From the NCBI RefSeq assembly GCF_903645315.1, contig NZ_CAHJXL010000001.1:1974001-2038000 (forward strand): a stretch of 64,000 nt of DNA. Reading direction: 5' to 3'. A model generated the notes under the pieces. It searched no databases, was not told where the DNA came from, and saw nothing but the letters and a program-made list of their open reading frames with translations. Shown here in pieces: positions 1 through 8,567 of this stretch (position 1 is the first letter of the stretch; each line of letters starts with the position of its first letter). The stretch is from Victivallis sp. Marseille-Q1083 (GTDB lineage Bacteria; Verrucomicrobiota; Lentisphaeria; Victivallales; Victivallaceae). The translations under genes were made by a program, and so were the position numbers.

Positions 1-247
1 GACGGCCGACCGGCAGCAGCGCCGAAACCGCCGGGCGGAACAGCTCTCCGACCGGCGTCGATCTGATCAATTTGGCCATCGCTTCGGCGGTCAGGCCGGA
101 GCCGTGCAGCGCGGCGACGATCGCGCCGGCGGAGCTGCCGCGATACTCGTCAAATTTGACGCCGGAAGCGTCGAGCGCCAGCAATACGCCGGTTGCGCAT
201 TCGATCTGCCGGCAGCCGCCGCCGTTGATGATACATAATGTTTTCAA
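1..247 (-). CDS. Patatin-like phospholipase, C-terminus beyond window
   Basis: The N-terminal 82 residues of a patatin-family lipid acyl hydrolase are visible. Residues 7-13 form the oxyanion-type glycine loop (INGGGCRQ). Residues about 40-45 carry the nucleophile elbow GSSAG (G-x-S-x-G). The start is a TTG at 247 preceded by AAGGAGG with 5 bases spacing, because no in-frame ATG exists near. The gene begins 10 bases after the tail-fibre stop, so it is the next gene of the tail operon. The catalytic Asp lies outside the window. Family assignment is good; a role (membrane damage at exit or entry, or a lysogen trait) is only inferred from position. Confidence 0.75.
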   Translation of the reverse strand, partial: MKTLCIINGGGCRQIECATGVLLALDASGVKFDEYRGSSAGAIVAALHGSGLTAEAMAKLIRSTPVGELFRPAVSALLPVGR

Positions 248-257
248 AACAACCTCC

Positions 258-3200
258 TTATGGTAAGAAAACGTAGCCTTCCAGCTCTTTGGGATCCGTC
301 ACCGGCGTCCTGGCGCTCCAGCTTGCCTCCGGCGTCCAGTTGTCGGCCAGCAGCGGCGCCAGCAGCAGCGTATTGATCGATACCGTTTCCCAGACGGTGA
401 ACTCGTTTTGATCCACCGCATAATCCTGGATCGGCACATGGCTGCGCCAGAGCGGCAGATTGTTTTGCAGGTAAACGGCGATGGCGCCGGCGTTGGGGCT
501 GACCGTGGAGCGCAGCCGGCCGGGCATCAGGCTCTTGTTGACTGCGGAGAAATTGGCGTCGCCGCGGGCGCTTTTGTTGAGCATCCAGACGTATCCGACC
601 GCGGAAGAGGCCAGGCCGTTGTTGCCAAAGGTGTATGCCGTAATGCCCGGCACCGGGTCGAAGGTGCCGTTGGCCCGGTTGAGTTCGTCGATTTTGGACA
701 AAAACCGGCACGGCGAGACTTTGCCGACGCCGGTGGTCATGGCGCGGCCGAGCGCGTTGGCGCCGGTCAGGTTGTTGACGCTGTGCTGGATCGCCGTTTT
801 GTATTTTTCCTCGCCGGTCAGGTAATAGGCGGCCGCCCAGAGCTGGCCTCTACAGCCCGGATGGCAATTGCCCCAGGCGACGGCGGCGGTGTAGTAGTTG
901 CCGGGCGGAAAGGTGACGTCACGGTAGGCAAATTGCGCCTGGGCGGAAATCCAGTAGTCGGCTTTGGCGATGATCCAATTGCGCATATAGTCGCGGTACG
1001 CCGGCAGGGCGTCCAGCTCGGCCAGCTCCCAGAAAACGTTGCGGAAAAAAGCGTCGTCGATATCGAACAGCCGCTGGTATTCCGCCCATGCTTCCCCGGT
1101 CATATAGGTCAAATACTTGGCATCGCCGGTCAGCAGATAGAGCTGTCCCGCTGCCCAGAATTGATATTGCATCCGGTAGGTCAGCCAACCGCGATCCGGG
1201 TTGTAATTTTCCGGCTCGTCAAAAGTGTACGTCTGACCGCCGAGCGATACCTCGAAGTGGGCCAGGTTGTCAATTCCCCAGTCAAAGGCCCGGATGGCGC
1301 TGTCGGCGTACAGATCGGCCTGTTTGACCGCGCCGGCCAGCTTGAGCGCCCGCGACAACTGCGCGGCGGTCAGCGCATAGTGCAGCGAGCTGCAGGCGGT
1401 CGGCTCGGACATGCAGAACGGCTCCATTTCGGCGGCCGCGTCGGCCTGGGTCGGATGGCGCGAACACTCGATCCAGCCGGATATCCCGCCGTGCGCGCGC
1501 TGGGTGCGCCGCCAGACATCGCACCCCCACATCGCCTCGCTTAAAATATCCGGGATCCCGTTGCCGCTCTCCGGCAGATTGAGCTGGTTGTCGGTAAACT
1601 TATCCGGATACATCAGATAGGCGCCGGCGAGCGAGCGGACGCCGCCCATGTGCATATCGCGGCGGTCCCAGTCGGCCGCGTCCCACCAGCCGCCGTAAAC
1701 ATCGCGGTGCGGCACATTGCGCCACTGATAGCGGATGATGTTAAAGGCGCTCAAGCTCGCCCAGTTGCCGGCCGAATCCTTGAACGCCTCCAGGTTTTTG
1801 TAGTCGCCCGGAAACGGCGCCTCATAGGTGATATCGTGACTTTTCGCCATCGGCCAGCCGGTGTGCGGCGCGGCTTTGGCGATGCCGGACCGCTGGTGAT
1901 ACAGTCCCCGCGCGTGGATAAAAAACAACTTTTCAGCGACTTTCCGGCCGATCGAAAACGGCCAGGACCAGCCGACGCCCGGCACGTGGATGCGATAAGT
2001 TCCCTCCGTCGTCAGTGCCGAAAAATCCATCTCATAGACAATTTCGCCGCTGATTTTACGGGTGGCGCCGAGCGTATAGCCGCTGTCTTCGACGTCGCGC
2101 AGCACCGGCGTCCCGGTGTGGACGGTCTCGCCGGCGGCGTTGACGACGGCAAAGCCGGCCGCGCCGACCTGATAAGTCCCATACGATCCGAGCCAGGCGC
2201 CGAGGTAAGCGACTTTGGCGGCCGAATCGGCCGGATACCCCTCCTGGTTGACCTTGATTGCCCGGCTTGGCGTCGCCTGGCCGGCAACAAACGTCACCGT
2301 GTTGCCGTCGCCGTCGGAGATTGTGTAACCGGTTCCGTCGACCATGTCGAACGGCAACCGCAGATAGGCGAAATGGGTGATGTTGGCCGCCTCGATCCGG
2401 TAGCGCCGGGTCTGATCGTAAACATCGGGCACTTCCCAGGCGCCGGAGGCGCTGGACCAGCTGCCCAGCCAGGTTGTCGCCTGGTTGTCAATCTGAAAAT
2501 AGTCGTCGGCGTCATAGTTGTCCAGGATACGCGGTTCGTAATCGGCCTGCAATTCGATCATCGAGTAGCGATAGTAAAAATCATGCAGGTATTCGGCTTT
2601 GTAGCCATTCCGGAAATTCTGCTCCATAGCCGGCAGCGTGCCGGTATACTCGGCCCGCAGCCTGGCGTTGTAAAAATCCTCATAATTGCCGCCGACGGCG
2701 ACAGTGTTTTTGTCGATCACAAACACTTTCAGATCGGCGGTCAGCGGGACGGCGGCGATATCGGCCGGCTTGCCCTCGCGGGCGCGCGGCGAATCATTGA
2801 GCTGCGGCGGCTTGGGCGTCGTTTCGCCGCCGCCCGGATCGTCCTCGAAGACGTAGCCGGCCAGCGACGCCTCCGATTGCACCTCGGCCAGCGTCAGCGG
2901 CCGGTCAAAGATTTTCACTTCATCGATCAACACATTGTCCTGGGTTTTGTTGTCGTGCATGCCGATGCCGAACGAGTGATCGGCGCCGCCGATGTTGGTT
3001 AACCGCGAGGCATGGCTTTTATAAACCAGCACCCGGCTGGTCTGTTTGGCGACGCCGTTGATGTACAATTGCGTGTCGAAATACCAGGCGTTGTTGAGTT
3101 CTGCGGCGGTCAGGCCGTCCGCCTCGGTCAGCGGCGGAGTGACGGTCAGGCAAAGATGGCTCCAGGCGTTTTGCGTCGCCCAGTCGCCGGTATAGGTCGG

Positions 3201-4472
3201 CGAGGTGTTCATCCAATACAGGCAAACCGCCTGATAGCTGAGGCTCAGCCCCAGGCAGGTTGTCGCGGTCGTCCCGTCGTACCAGCGTACTTTGGTGCTG
3301 TTGTTGCGTCCCGCGGATGCGGTTTTGACGAAAAACGACAGGCTGAAACCGCCGGCCGAGGGATCGATTTCGACGCCGTCGGTCCAGATGCCTTTTTTGC
3401 CCGGATCGGTCGTGTAAAGTTTGGTCTGATAAGAGGCGCCGCGAACGCCGTCGAGCGAGTAGTCGATCGCTTCACCCTCGACGGCGTTGGCGCCGGCCAG
3501 ATGGTGGACGATTTCCTCGGCGGAGTTGTTCAGCGGCCAGTGATAGGCCGGCTGCAAAGCGCTGGCGGCCCGGACCACCCGGTAAAAAGTCAGTTTGGCC
3601 GCTGCGTCGCCGTAGCCCCAGACGGTCGATTGGTCCGGCGTGACCGGCCTGGCGTAAAGATGCCCGAGATGGGCGCCGACGCCGAGATCGGCCGGCAGGT
3701 TGATTGTGACGGTCTGTGTCCCGGTATAGACCGTGGCCGGCAGATCAAAAAGATCGCATTCCAGCGTCCAGCACCCGGCCGGCGGGTACGGCGTCACGGT
3801 GACGGTAAAACTGTTTTCATCGACCGGAACGATTTTGGCCGGGTACTGCTCGCCCTCGACGGCCCGTTCGCCGGATACGCCGTCCAGCGACGACGACATC
3901 GACAACCGGTCATAGGCGGCCGGCGGGTACACCTGGGTATCGTCGTCGGCCTGTACCCGGACAACATCGCTGCGGATGCCGTCCCGGTAGATAAAAACAT
4001 CGACAATCGGCCGGGCAATGCCGCCGGTAAACGCCAACAGCGCGTTTTCATCGGTGACGCCGGCGACCGAATAGCCTTTGCCCTTGCGGACGGTGCCCAG
4101 CGTCGCCCAGTCGCCGGCGAACCAATAGACGGCGCGGCCGCCGGCGCCGTTGACCAGCGCCGGCGCGGCGTCAAGATCGACGGTGATATCCAGCGGCGCG
4201 GCCAGGGTGATCGCCTGTCCGTCAACCGCCAGGTTCAGCCCGGAGCCGGCCAGGGTGATTTGTCCGGTCAGGTCGCTGCCGCCGCACCGGATCGCCGACA
4301 TCGCCACATGGGTATGACCGGCCGCCGCTTTGCCGTCCAGCAACGTTTGCAGATTGGTCACATCGGCAATCGGATGATCATGGACGGCGTTCGCCAGGCC
4401 GAGCATTTCGGCCGTCAGCGTAAAATTGCCGTACTGATCGGGATAGTACCCTTTAATCGTATAAATACGCAT
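258..4472 (-). CDS. Tail fibre protein fused to a GH9 (cellulase-like) domain
   Basis: 1404 residues. Residues 1-60 carry a tail-fibre H-x-H repeat region (GKAAAGHTHV). About 315-540 form a LamG/concanavalin-like domain ending in IDEVKIFDRPLTLAEV. From about 737 (IKVNQEGYP) an Ig-like CelD_N module leads into a GH9 barrel: GGWWDAADWDRR at about 930-941 retains both Asp of the DAGD signature, PESGNGIPDILSEA is at about 965, and WETVSIN near 1360 supplies a candidate acid Glu. The start follows GGAGAG. GH9 enzymes hydrolyse beta-1,4-glucans, so as a virion fibre this would be a capsule- or glycan-degrading depolymerase. No signal peptide is seen, as expected for a virion protein. The GH9 call is strong; substrate unknown. 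Confidence 0.85.
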   Translation of the reverse strand: MRIYTIKGYYPDQYGNFTLTAEMLGLANAVHDHPIADVTNLQTLLDGKAAAGHTHVAMSAIRCGGSDLTGQITLAGSGLNLAVDGQAITLAAPLDITVDLDAAPALVNGAGGRAVYWFAGDWATLGTVRKGKGYSVAGVTDENALLAFTGGIARPIVDVFIYRDGIRSDVVRVQADDDTQVYPPAAYDRLSMSSSLDGVSGERAVEGEQYPAKIVPVDENSFTVTVTPYPPAGCWTLECDLFDLPATVYTGTQTVTINLPADLGVGAHLGHLYARPVTPDQSTVWGYGDAAAKLTFYRVVRAASALQPAYHWPLNNSAEEIVHHLAGANAVEGEAIDYSLDGVRGASYQTKLYTTDPGKKGIWTDGVEIDPSAGGFSLSFFVKTASAGRNNSTKVRWYDGTTATTCLGLSLSYQAVCLYWMNTSPTYTGDWATQNAWSHLCLTVTPPLTEADGLTAAELNNAWYFDTQLYINGVAKQTSRVLVYKSHASRLTNIGGADHSFGIGMHDNKTQDNVLIDEVKIFDRPLTLAEVQSEASLAGYVFEDDPGGGETTPKPPQLNDSPRAREGKPADIAAVPLTADLKVFVIDKNTVAVGGNYEDFYNARLRAEYTGTLPAMEQNFRNGYKAEYLHDFYYRYSMIELQADYEPRILDNYDADDYFQIDNQATTWLGSWSSASGAWEVPDVYDQTRRYRIEAANITHFAYLRLPFDMVDGTGYTISDGDGNTVTFVAGQATPSRAIKVNQEGYPADSAAKVAYLGAWLGSYGTYQVGAAGFAVVNAAGETVHTGTPVLRDVEDSGYTLGATRKISGEIVYEMDFSALTTEGTYRIHVPGVGWSWPFSIGRKVAEKLFFIHARGLYHQRSGIAKAAPHTGWPMAKSHDITYEAPFPGDYKNLEAFKDSAGNWASLSAFNIIRYQWRNVPHRDVYGGWWDAADWDRRDMHMGGVRSLAGAYLMYPDKFTDNQLNLPESGNGIPDILSEAMWGCDVWRRTQRAHGGISGWIECSRHPTQADAAAEMEPFCMSEPTACSSLHYALTAAQLSRALKLAGAVKQADLYADSAIRAFDWGIDNLAHFEVSLGGQTYTFDEPENYNPDRGWLTYRMQYQFWAAGQLYLLTGDAKYLTYMTGEAWAEYQRLFDIDDAFFRNVFWELAELDALPAYRDYMRNWIIAKADYWISAQAQFAYRDVTFPPGNYYTAAVAWGNCHPGCRGQLWAAAYYLTGEEKYKTAIQHSVNNLTGANALGRAMTTGVGKVSPCRFLSKIDELNRANGTFDPVPGITAYTFGNNGLASSAVGYVWMLNKSARGDANFSAVNKSLMPGRLRSTVSPNAGAIAVYLQNNLPLWRSHVPIQDYAVDQNEFTVWETVSINTLLLAPLLADNWTPEASWSARTPVTDPKELEGYVFLP

Positions 4473-4475
4473 CGG

Positions 4476-5360
4476 TCAACTCTCCACGATAAAAACTTGA
4501 TACTTGACGCCGGCAACTTTGGCAAACGCCTCCCATTGCGCCGCGGTGCCGACAAAGACCTTGAGCGTCGTGCCGTCAGCCGTCGCCAGGTTCTGTACCG
4601 CCGCCGCCGCGCCGGCTGCCGCCGCGTTGACATTGATCGTGATGGTGTTGCCGACGACGTCAAAGGCGACATTATCGCCGGGCGCCACCTGCACCGCGCC
4701 GGATATCACGCTGTTGCCGATCTGAATGCCGGAGACCAGCTCGTGCGTATGTCCGGAGTCCGCCTTGCCGGACAGCGCCGCGGAGAGGCCGGTAATCGAG
4801 GTGACGGCGTGTTGATGTGCGGCCGGCGCCGCATTGAGCAGTTCGGCGGTCAGGTTGAAATTGCCGTTTTCATCCGGAGAAGTGTGATTGACCGTGTAGT
4901 CAAGTGTCCCGCCGCCGGTGGCGCTGATGATTTTGGCGCCGGTTTCGGCATTGTCGGAGATTGAGATGTTGGCGCCGGCTTCCAGTTTCGGCGCGGCCGT
5001 CAACGCCTGCTGCGCTTTGTTCAATGCGTCGCCCGATTCGGTTTTGGCCGCCTGGGCCACCTGGGCCGCGCCGGTCGCCGCCGTCACCGCCGCCGTCGCC
5101 TCCTGCCGGGCGGCGCGGATATCCGCTGCCGACTGTTCGACCGCCGCCGTCGCTGCCGCCGCTGATTGTTCGATTGCCGACAGATCCTCCGCCAGCCCGG
5201 ATACCTCGCTGATAGCATGCCGGTGCTCCGCCGCCGCTTTGCCGGCCAACGCCCCCTCCAGGTTGACGATATCGCTTTGCGCGTGACGGTGGGCCGGGAT
5301 CGTGCCATCGCCGGCAGTCGGGCCGCCGCTCGGCACTTCAAATTTTACATCACTGGCCAT
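4476..5360 (-). CDS. Phage tail fibre protein with H-x-H repeats
   Basis: Three short repeats of the tail-fibre type are visible (IPAHRHAQSDIVNLEGAL, AAEHRHAISEV, SGHTHELVSGI). They flank an Ala-rich stretch at about residues 60-125 predicted to form a coiled coil. The C-terminal 40 residues (TLKVFVGTAAQWEAFAKV) resemble fibre tip segments. The ATG at 5360 fits a GGAG site better than the upstream TTG at 5366. The gene overlaps the end of the preceding gene by 11 bases and ends 3 bases before the GH9 fibre start, so the two are probably translated together. The sequence DYTVNHTSPDENGNFNLTAE is echoed at the start of the GH9 fibre (YYPDQYGNFTLTAE), which suggests a duplication or matching oligomerisation segments. 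Confidence 0.75.
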   Translation of the reverse strand: MASDVKFEVPSGGPTAGDGTIPAHRHAQSDIVNLEGALAGKAAAEHRHAISEVSGLAEDLSAIEQSAAAATAAVEQSAADIRAARQEATAAVTAATGAAQVAQAAKTESGDALNKAQQALTAAPKLEAGANISISDNAETGAKIISATGGGTLDYTVNHTSPDENGNFNLTAELLNAAPAAHQHAVTSITGLSAALSGKADSGHTHELVSGIQIGNSVISGAVQVAPGDNVAFDVVGNTITINVNAAAAGAAAAVQNLATADGTTLKVFVGTAAQWEAFAKVAGVKYQVFIVES

Positions 5361-6021
5361 AAACAATCTTCTCCAAAGTAATTTTTTTTACGCCGGCCAG
5401 GCTGTCTTTTCTGGCCCAACCATCCTCGATAACACCCCGGATGAATTTAACCGCGGCGGCATAGAGCGCCAGGTAATCTGCCGGACAGTCGATCGTCAGA
5501 TAGCCGTCCTGGGTCTTGATTTTGACCGGGTATATCAATGCATGGCGCAAATCGCATTCGGCCTTGAGATTGCATTGATTCTCAAGGCTCAGCCAAAAAC
5601 GATGATCTCGATAAACAAAGCCGGATAGTATCTTGGCATCGGTTTCGGCGTCAATCCGGCCGGAGGCGCGGCGCAGCAGCTCCGCCCGGTCGGAGGTCCA
5701 GCGGCCGTTGGTCAGGCGGTGACAGTCCGACGGCGGCGGTTCGGCCGAGCAGTCAGCCGGAAGCGGCCCGGGCGCATCGATGACGATGCCCTCCCGGTGT
5801 TCCTCGGAATAGACGGTTTTACCGCGGTGGTCCTCCTCCTGCAGCCATTCCCGGCCATTCCACCGCGCGACGTGTCCCACCTTGCGGCGCGGACGGACGG
5901 TGACGGCGTCAGGCGGAATCAGGTAACATTCCCGTTTCTCAACCCGGCTCAGCTCCGGATCGGTCGCGGCGTCACCGGAGCCGGAATAATACCCGTTTTT
6001 GTCAAAATAATAGAGCTTCAT
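5350..6021 (-). CDS. Tail-fibre-associated protein, DUF4376-like
   Basis: 223 residues. The N-terminus (MKLYYFDKNGYYSGSGDA) resembles small tail-fibre assembly or cap proteins. The central segment DAETDAKILSGFVYRDHRFW followed by SLENQ matches the DUF4376 pattern found in phage tail modules. Tail-fibre assembly proteins help the fibre trimerise, and that role is inferred from position between two fibre genes. A strong AAGGAGG site precedes the ATG at 6021. Confident as a phage tail-cluster gene, less so on function. Confidence 0.65.
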   Translation of the reverse strand: MKLYYFDKNGYYSGSGDAATDPELSRVEKRECYLIPPDAVTVRPRRKVGHVARWNGREWLQEEDHRGKTVYSEEHREGIVIDAPGPLPADCSAEPPPSDCHRLTNGRWTSDRAELLRRASGRIDAETDAKILSGFVYRDHRFWLSLENQCNLKAECDLRHALIYPVKIKTQDGYLTIDCPADYLALYAAAVKFIRGVIEDGWARKDSLAGVKKITLEKIVYGQ

Positions 6022-6037
6022 ATTAAAAAAGCCTCCT

Positions 6038-7048
6038 TCAGTAGCGGATTATGAATTTAACAGCGGCGTAGGGCGGCAGCACTTCGGCGGAATTTTCTTG
6101 GAGTGCGACATCGAAAGCGTACGCGTTCCCCTCGCGCCCGGTTGGGATGTGCGCGGAGCGGCCGCCGCCGGACGGGACCGTGACGACGCGCCCCGGGGAA
6201 TACCCGTATTCGGCGTCCAGCTCGCGGAAGGTCAGATCCAGCCCGGCTCGCGGCGACTGTCCGCCGCCGGTTTCGCCGGAAGCGGCGCCGCCGCGCAGAA
6301 ACCGGGTTCGCAGATTCGGCAGATTGAAGGTTGTGGCCCCGTCTCCCGCACCCCATGCCGTACCGATTGCGGTGAAAAGCGCCGCGTAAAGTGTCCGCGA
6401 CACCGCCGCGCCGGCACACTCGAGGAAACCGGCCGGGATAACGTTCCCGGCGTAAGGCATGATCGCGCCTGGCGGCATGGCCGAGAGCGGAGCGTAGAGG
6501 TCGCCGTGGGTATGCCCGATTGGCGAATAGCGGCTATCATGGCCGTGCCCGATTGGCGAATAGCGGTCGTCGTGGTTATGATTGAGCGGCGCGTACAGTC
6601 CGGACAAATCCTGCTGCCAGGTTTCAGCGTTTACGGTGATTCCGGTCAAGTCTGCGACGTTGACGATCTGCAGCCCGAAATTTTTGATGATTACATTGCC
6701 GGTTGAAAAGCCGGAAGTCTTGACTTTGTGCTGCGCCGGCTGCACCGCCACCGCCACCAGCGTCGAACCGGAAGCCAGGCCGACGATATTAAACGAGAAA
6801 TCGCCGACCGCGGCGTCCAGCACCGCCGACCAGACCGCGCAATCCGCCGCCAGCAGCCCGGAAGTAAGCGCCGTGGCGGTGTGTCGGGTCTCCGCCGCGG
6901 TCAGCGTGAAATCGGCCGGCGGCGCCGCCGAGACGTCGAGGCCGTCGCGATAGCCGAACAGCATTTTGTCGATGGCCAGCGCCTGGCGGTTCGCCTGGCA
7001 CGCGGCGATCAGCGCCCGCCCGGCGGTGGTGATAATACAGTTACTCAT
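6038..7048 (-). CDS. Tail collar-domain fibre protein (gpH-like)
   Basis: 336 residues. The N-terminal 150 residues resemble the fibre attachment region of P2-type gpH (TTAGRALIAACQANRQALAI). Three repeats follow at about 160-195 (HNHDDRYSPIGHGHDSRYSP). A tail collar domain sits at about 200-255 (PPGAIMPYAGNVIPAGFLECAG, NLPNLRTRFLRGG). The last 15 residues (LPPYAAVKFIIRY) are a typical collar-protein end. The Shine-Dalgarno site GGGGGAG lies inside a copy of the dispersed hairpin repeat that abuts the start codon. Confidence 0.85.
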   Translation of the reverse strand: MSNCIITTAGRALIAACQANRQALAIDKMLFGYRDGLDVSAAPPADFTLTAAETRHTATALTSGLLAADCAVWSAVLDAAVGDFSFNIVGLASGSTLVAVAVQPAQHKVKTSGFSTGNVIIKNFGLQIVNVADLTGITVNAETWQQDLSGLYAPLNHNHDDRYSPIGHGHDSRYSPIGHTHGDLYAPLSAMPPGAIMPYAGNVIPAGFLECAGAAVSRTLYAALFTAIGTAWGAGDGATTFNLPNLRTRFLRGGAASGETGGGQSPRAGLDLTFRELDAEYGYSPGRVVTVPSGGGRSAHIPTGREGNAYAFDVALQENSAEVLPPYAAVKFIIRY

Positions 7049-7052
7049 ATTG

Positions 7053-7145
7053 GCTCCCCCAAAAGTTGCCGCCCATCGGCCCGGTGCCCCGGGTCTTTTT
7101 TTCGCTTCGCGTCAAAAAGCCGCGGGTACTTTTCGCGGCCCCTGC
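7053..7145. repeat. Dispersed hairpin repeat, copy 1
   Basis: This copy fills the gap between portal and collar genes. On the plus strand it reads AAAAGTTGCC, then CCCCGGGTCTTT, then a T-rich hairpin loop, then GCGGGTACTTTTCG. The same order recurs at 8158-8565, 21460-21845 and 22520-22640. Read on the minus strand its end supplies GGGGGAG, the ribosome binding site of the collar gene. Confidence 0.7.
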
Positions 7146-7155
7146 GAGTATGGTT

Positions 7156-8139
7156 TCATTCATATTCTTTCACCTCGAAATTAAACTTGAATTGCAGATT
7201 TTTCGGCAAACGGCTGTTCAGATCCAGATAATTCTGGGCCAGCGCCACCACTTCGGTCGAGACGTACACTTTCGCCACCTTGACCGGGTCGCCGAGGCTG
7301 CCGGCTCCCTCCGGAGCCAGCCCCATCAGCACCGGCGGCACCCGGTGCGCGGCCCGCACGTCGTCGGCCGAAATGTTTTTCACATTCGCAAATTCGTCTT
7401 TCTGCGAAATGTCGCCGATGTTCATCAACTGAAAAGCGTTTTCGCCGCCGTTCGGAATATGCAGAAAAACCGATTTGAAGTTGCCGACGCCTTTGCCGTC
7501 GCGAAATTTTTCCAGCAAAGCATCGCGCAGCGCCGGCTGCAGCTTCGGATCGCGTGAGTAGAGGATATACCCCAAATGAGCGCCGTTGACGAAATAGCGA
7601 CGCCGGAACAATGTGGCGTCTTGATTCAGCAGCGCCGACTGCAATCCGCCTATCCAGTCCGGAATCCCGTAAATCTGCTGGCAGGGATCGTACTCTTTCA
7701 GGTGCAGCACCTGGTCGGGCGTATAGTCCTGATACCGGCCGCCGTTCAGCAGCCGGCGCAGCTTCACTCCGTCGGCCTTGACCCGCATGTTCAGTCCCGG
7801 CAGATGGCGCAATCCGGCAATGCCGCCCAGCCGGTTGCGTTCCACCAGCAAGTATGAATTGCCGAACGTCAATAAATCAATCAAGTTCGCGCGCAAATCC
7901 GCCACCGGCAACGGCCCGGAAATATAGGTTTTTGCCGTTTGATTGCGCCGGAACACAATGCAACTGCCGTGCTGGCCGTTGGCGCTGCGCATTTTCGCCA
8001 GGCCCCACAGGTCGATCGGCGGCACGTAGTATTCGCCGCACGGCGTCGGGAATACCCCCAGATAGTCCAGGATCCGTTCGCCGTGCACCGGCTCCGGCTC
8101 CCCGAATGTGAAACACGCCTTGTCAATGTCAATATCCAT
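7156..8139 (-). CDS. Phage portal protein (P2 gpQ family)
   Basis: 327 residues from the ATG at 8139 (AAAGGAA upstream). Conserved portal stretches are visible: FPTPCGEYYVPPIDLWGLAK near the N-terminus, LLTFGNSYLLVERN at about 90, DQVLHLKEYDPCQQIYGIPD at about 140, and ISADDVRAAHRVPPVLMG at about 260. The portal forms the dodecameric DNA gate of the head. P2-like phages carry it next to the terminase, but here it lies after gpI, about 18 kb from gpP. The protein itself looks complete. Confidence 0.9.
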   Translation of the reverse strand: MDIDIDKACFTFGEPEPVHGERILDYLGVFPTPCGEYYVPPIDLWGLAKMRSANGQHGSCIVFRRNQTAKTYISGPLPVADLRANLIDLLTFGNSYLLVERNRLGGIAGLRHLPGLNMRVKADGVKLRRLLNGGRYQDYTPDQVLHLKEYDPCQQIYGIPDWIGGLQSALLNQDATLFRRRYFVNGAHLGYILYSRDPKLQPALRDALLEKFRDGKGVGNFKSVFLHIPNGGENAFQLMNIGDISQKDEFANVKNISADDVRAAHRVPPVLMGLAPEGAGSLGDPVKVAKVYVSTEVVALAQNYLDLNSRLPKNLQFKFNFEVKEYE

Positions 8140-8157
8140 CAATCAAATTCCTTTCCC

Positions 8158-8565
8158 GCAGTTGCGGGTACGGCGCAAGCCGCACGCAATGACGGAGGGT
8201 GTGGCCTCCGAAAAGTACCCGGAGCTTTGCGGAGCAAAGACCCGAGCCTCAAATGGCGAGGGCAACTTTTTGGGAGAATCAATATGAACATCCATTCTCG
8301 AAGTTGTGAGTACGGCGCGAGCCGCACGGAACAACGAAGAGCGAGGCTCCGAAAAGTACCCGGAGCTTTGCGGAGCAAAGACCCGAGCCTCAAATGGCGA
8401 GGGTGGCAACTTTTTGGGAGAATCAATATGAACATCCATTCTCGAAGTTGTGAGTACGGCGCGAGCCGCACGGAACAACGAAGAGCGAGGCTCCGAAAAG
8501 TACCCGGAGCTTTGCGGAGCAAAGACCCGAGCCTCAAATGGCGAGGGTGGCAACTTTTTGGAGAA
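8158..8565. repeat. Dispersed hairpin repeat, three tandem copies
   Basis: The 428-base gap between gpI and the portal gene is almost wholly repeat. Three minus-oriented copies lie in tandem, and the last two share an exact 144-base period (ATG-AACATCCATTCTC at 8284 and 8428). Each holds GTACGGCG..GCCGCAC, AAAAGTACCCGGAGC, the hairpin CTTTGC-GGA-GCAAAG, CCCGAGCCT..GGCGAGGG and CAACTTTTTGGGAG. The reading frames through it are by-products of the period (a multiple of three). Confidence 0.8.
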
Positions 8566-8567
8566 CA

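Noticed and set aside
408-4964. Long plus-strand open frames (378, 450 and 650 codons) opposite the GH9 fibre and tail genes
   Set aside because: They mirror GC-rich codons of clear minus-strand genes, lack ribosome sites and show Arg/Gly/Val-rich composition typical of antisense frames.
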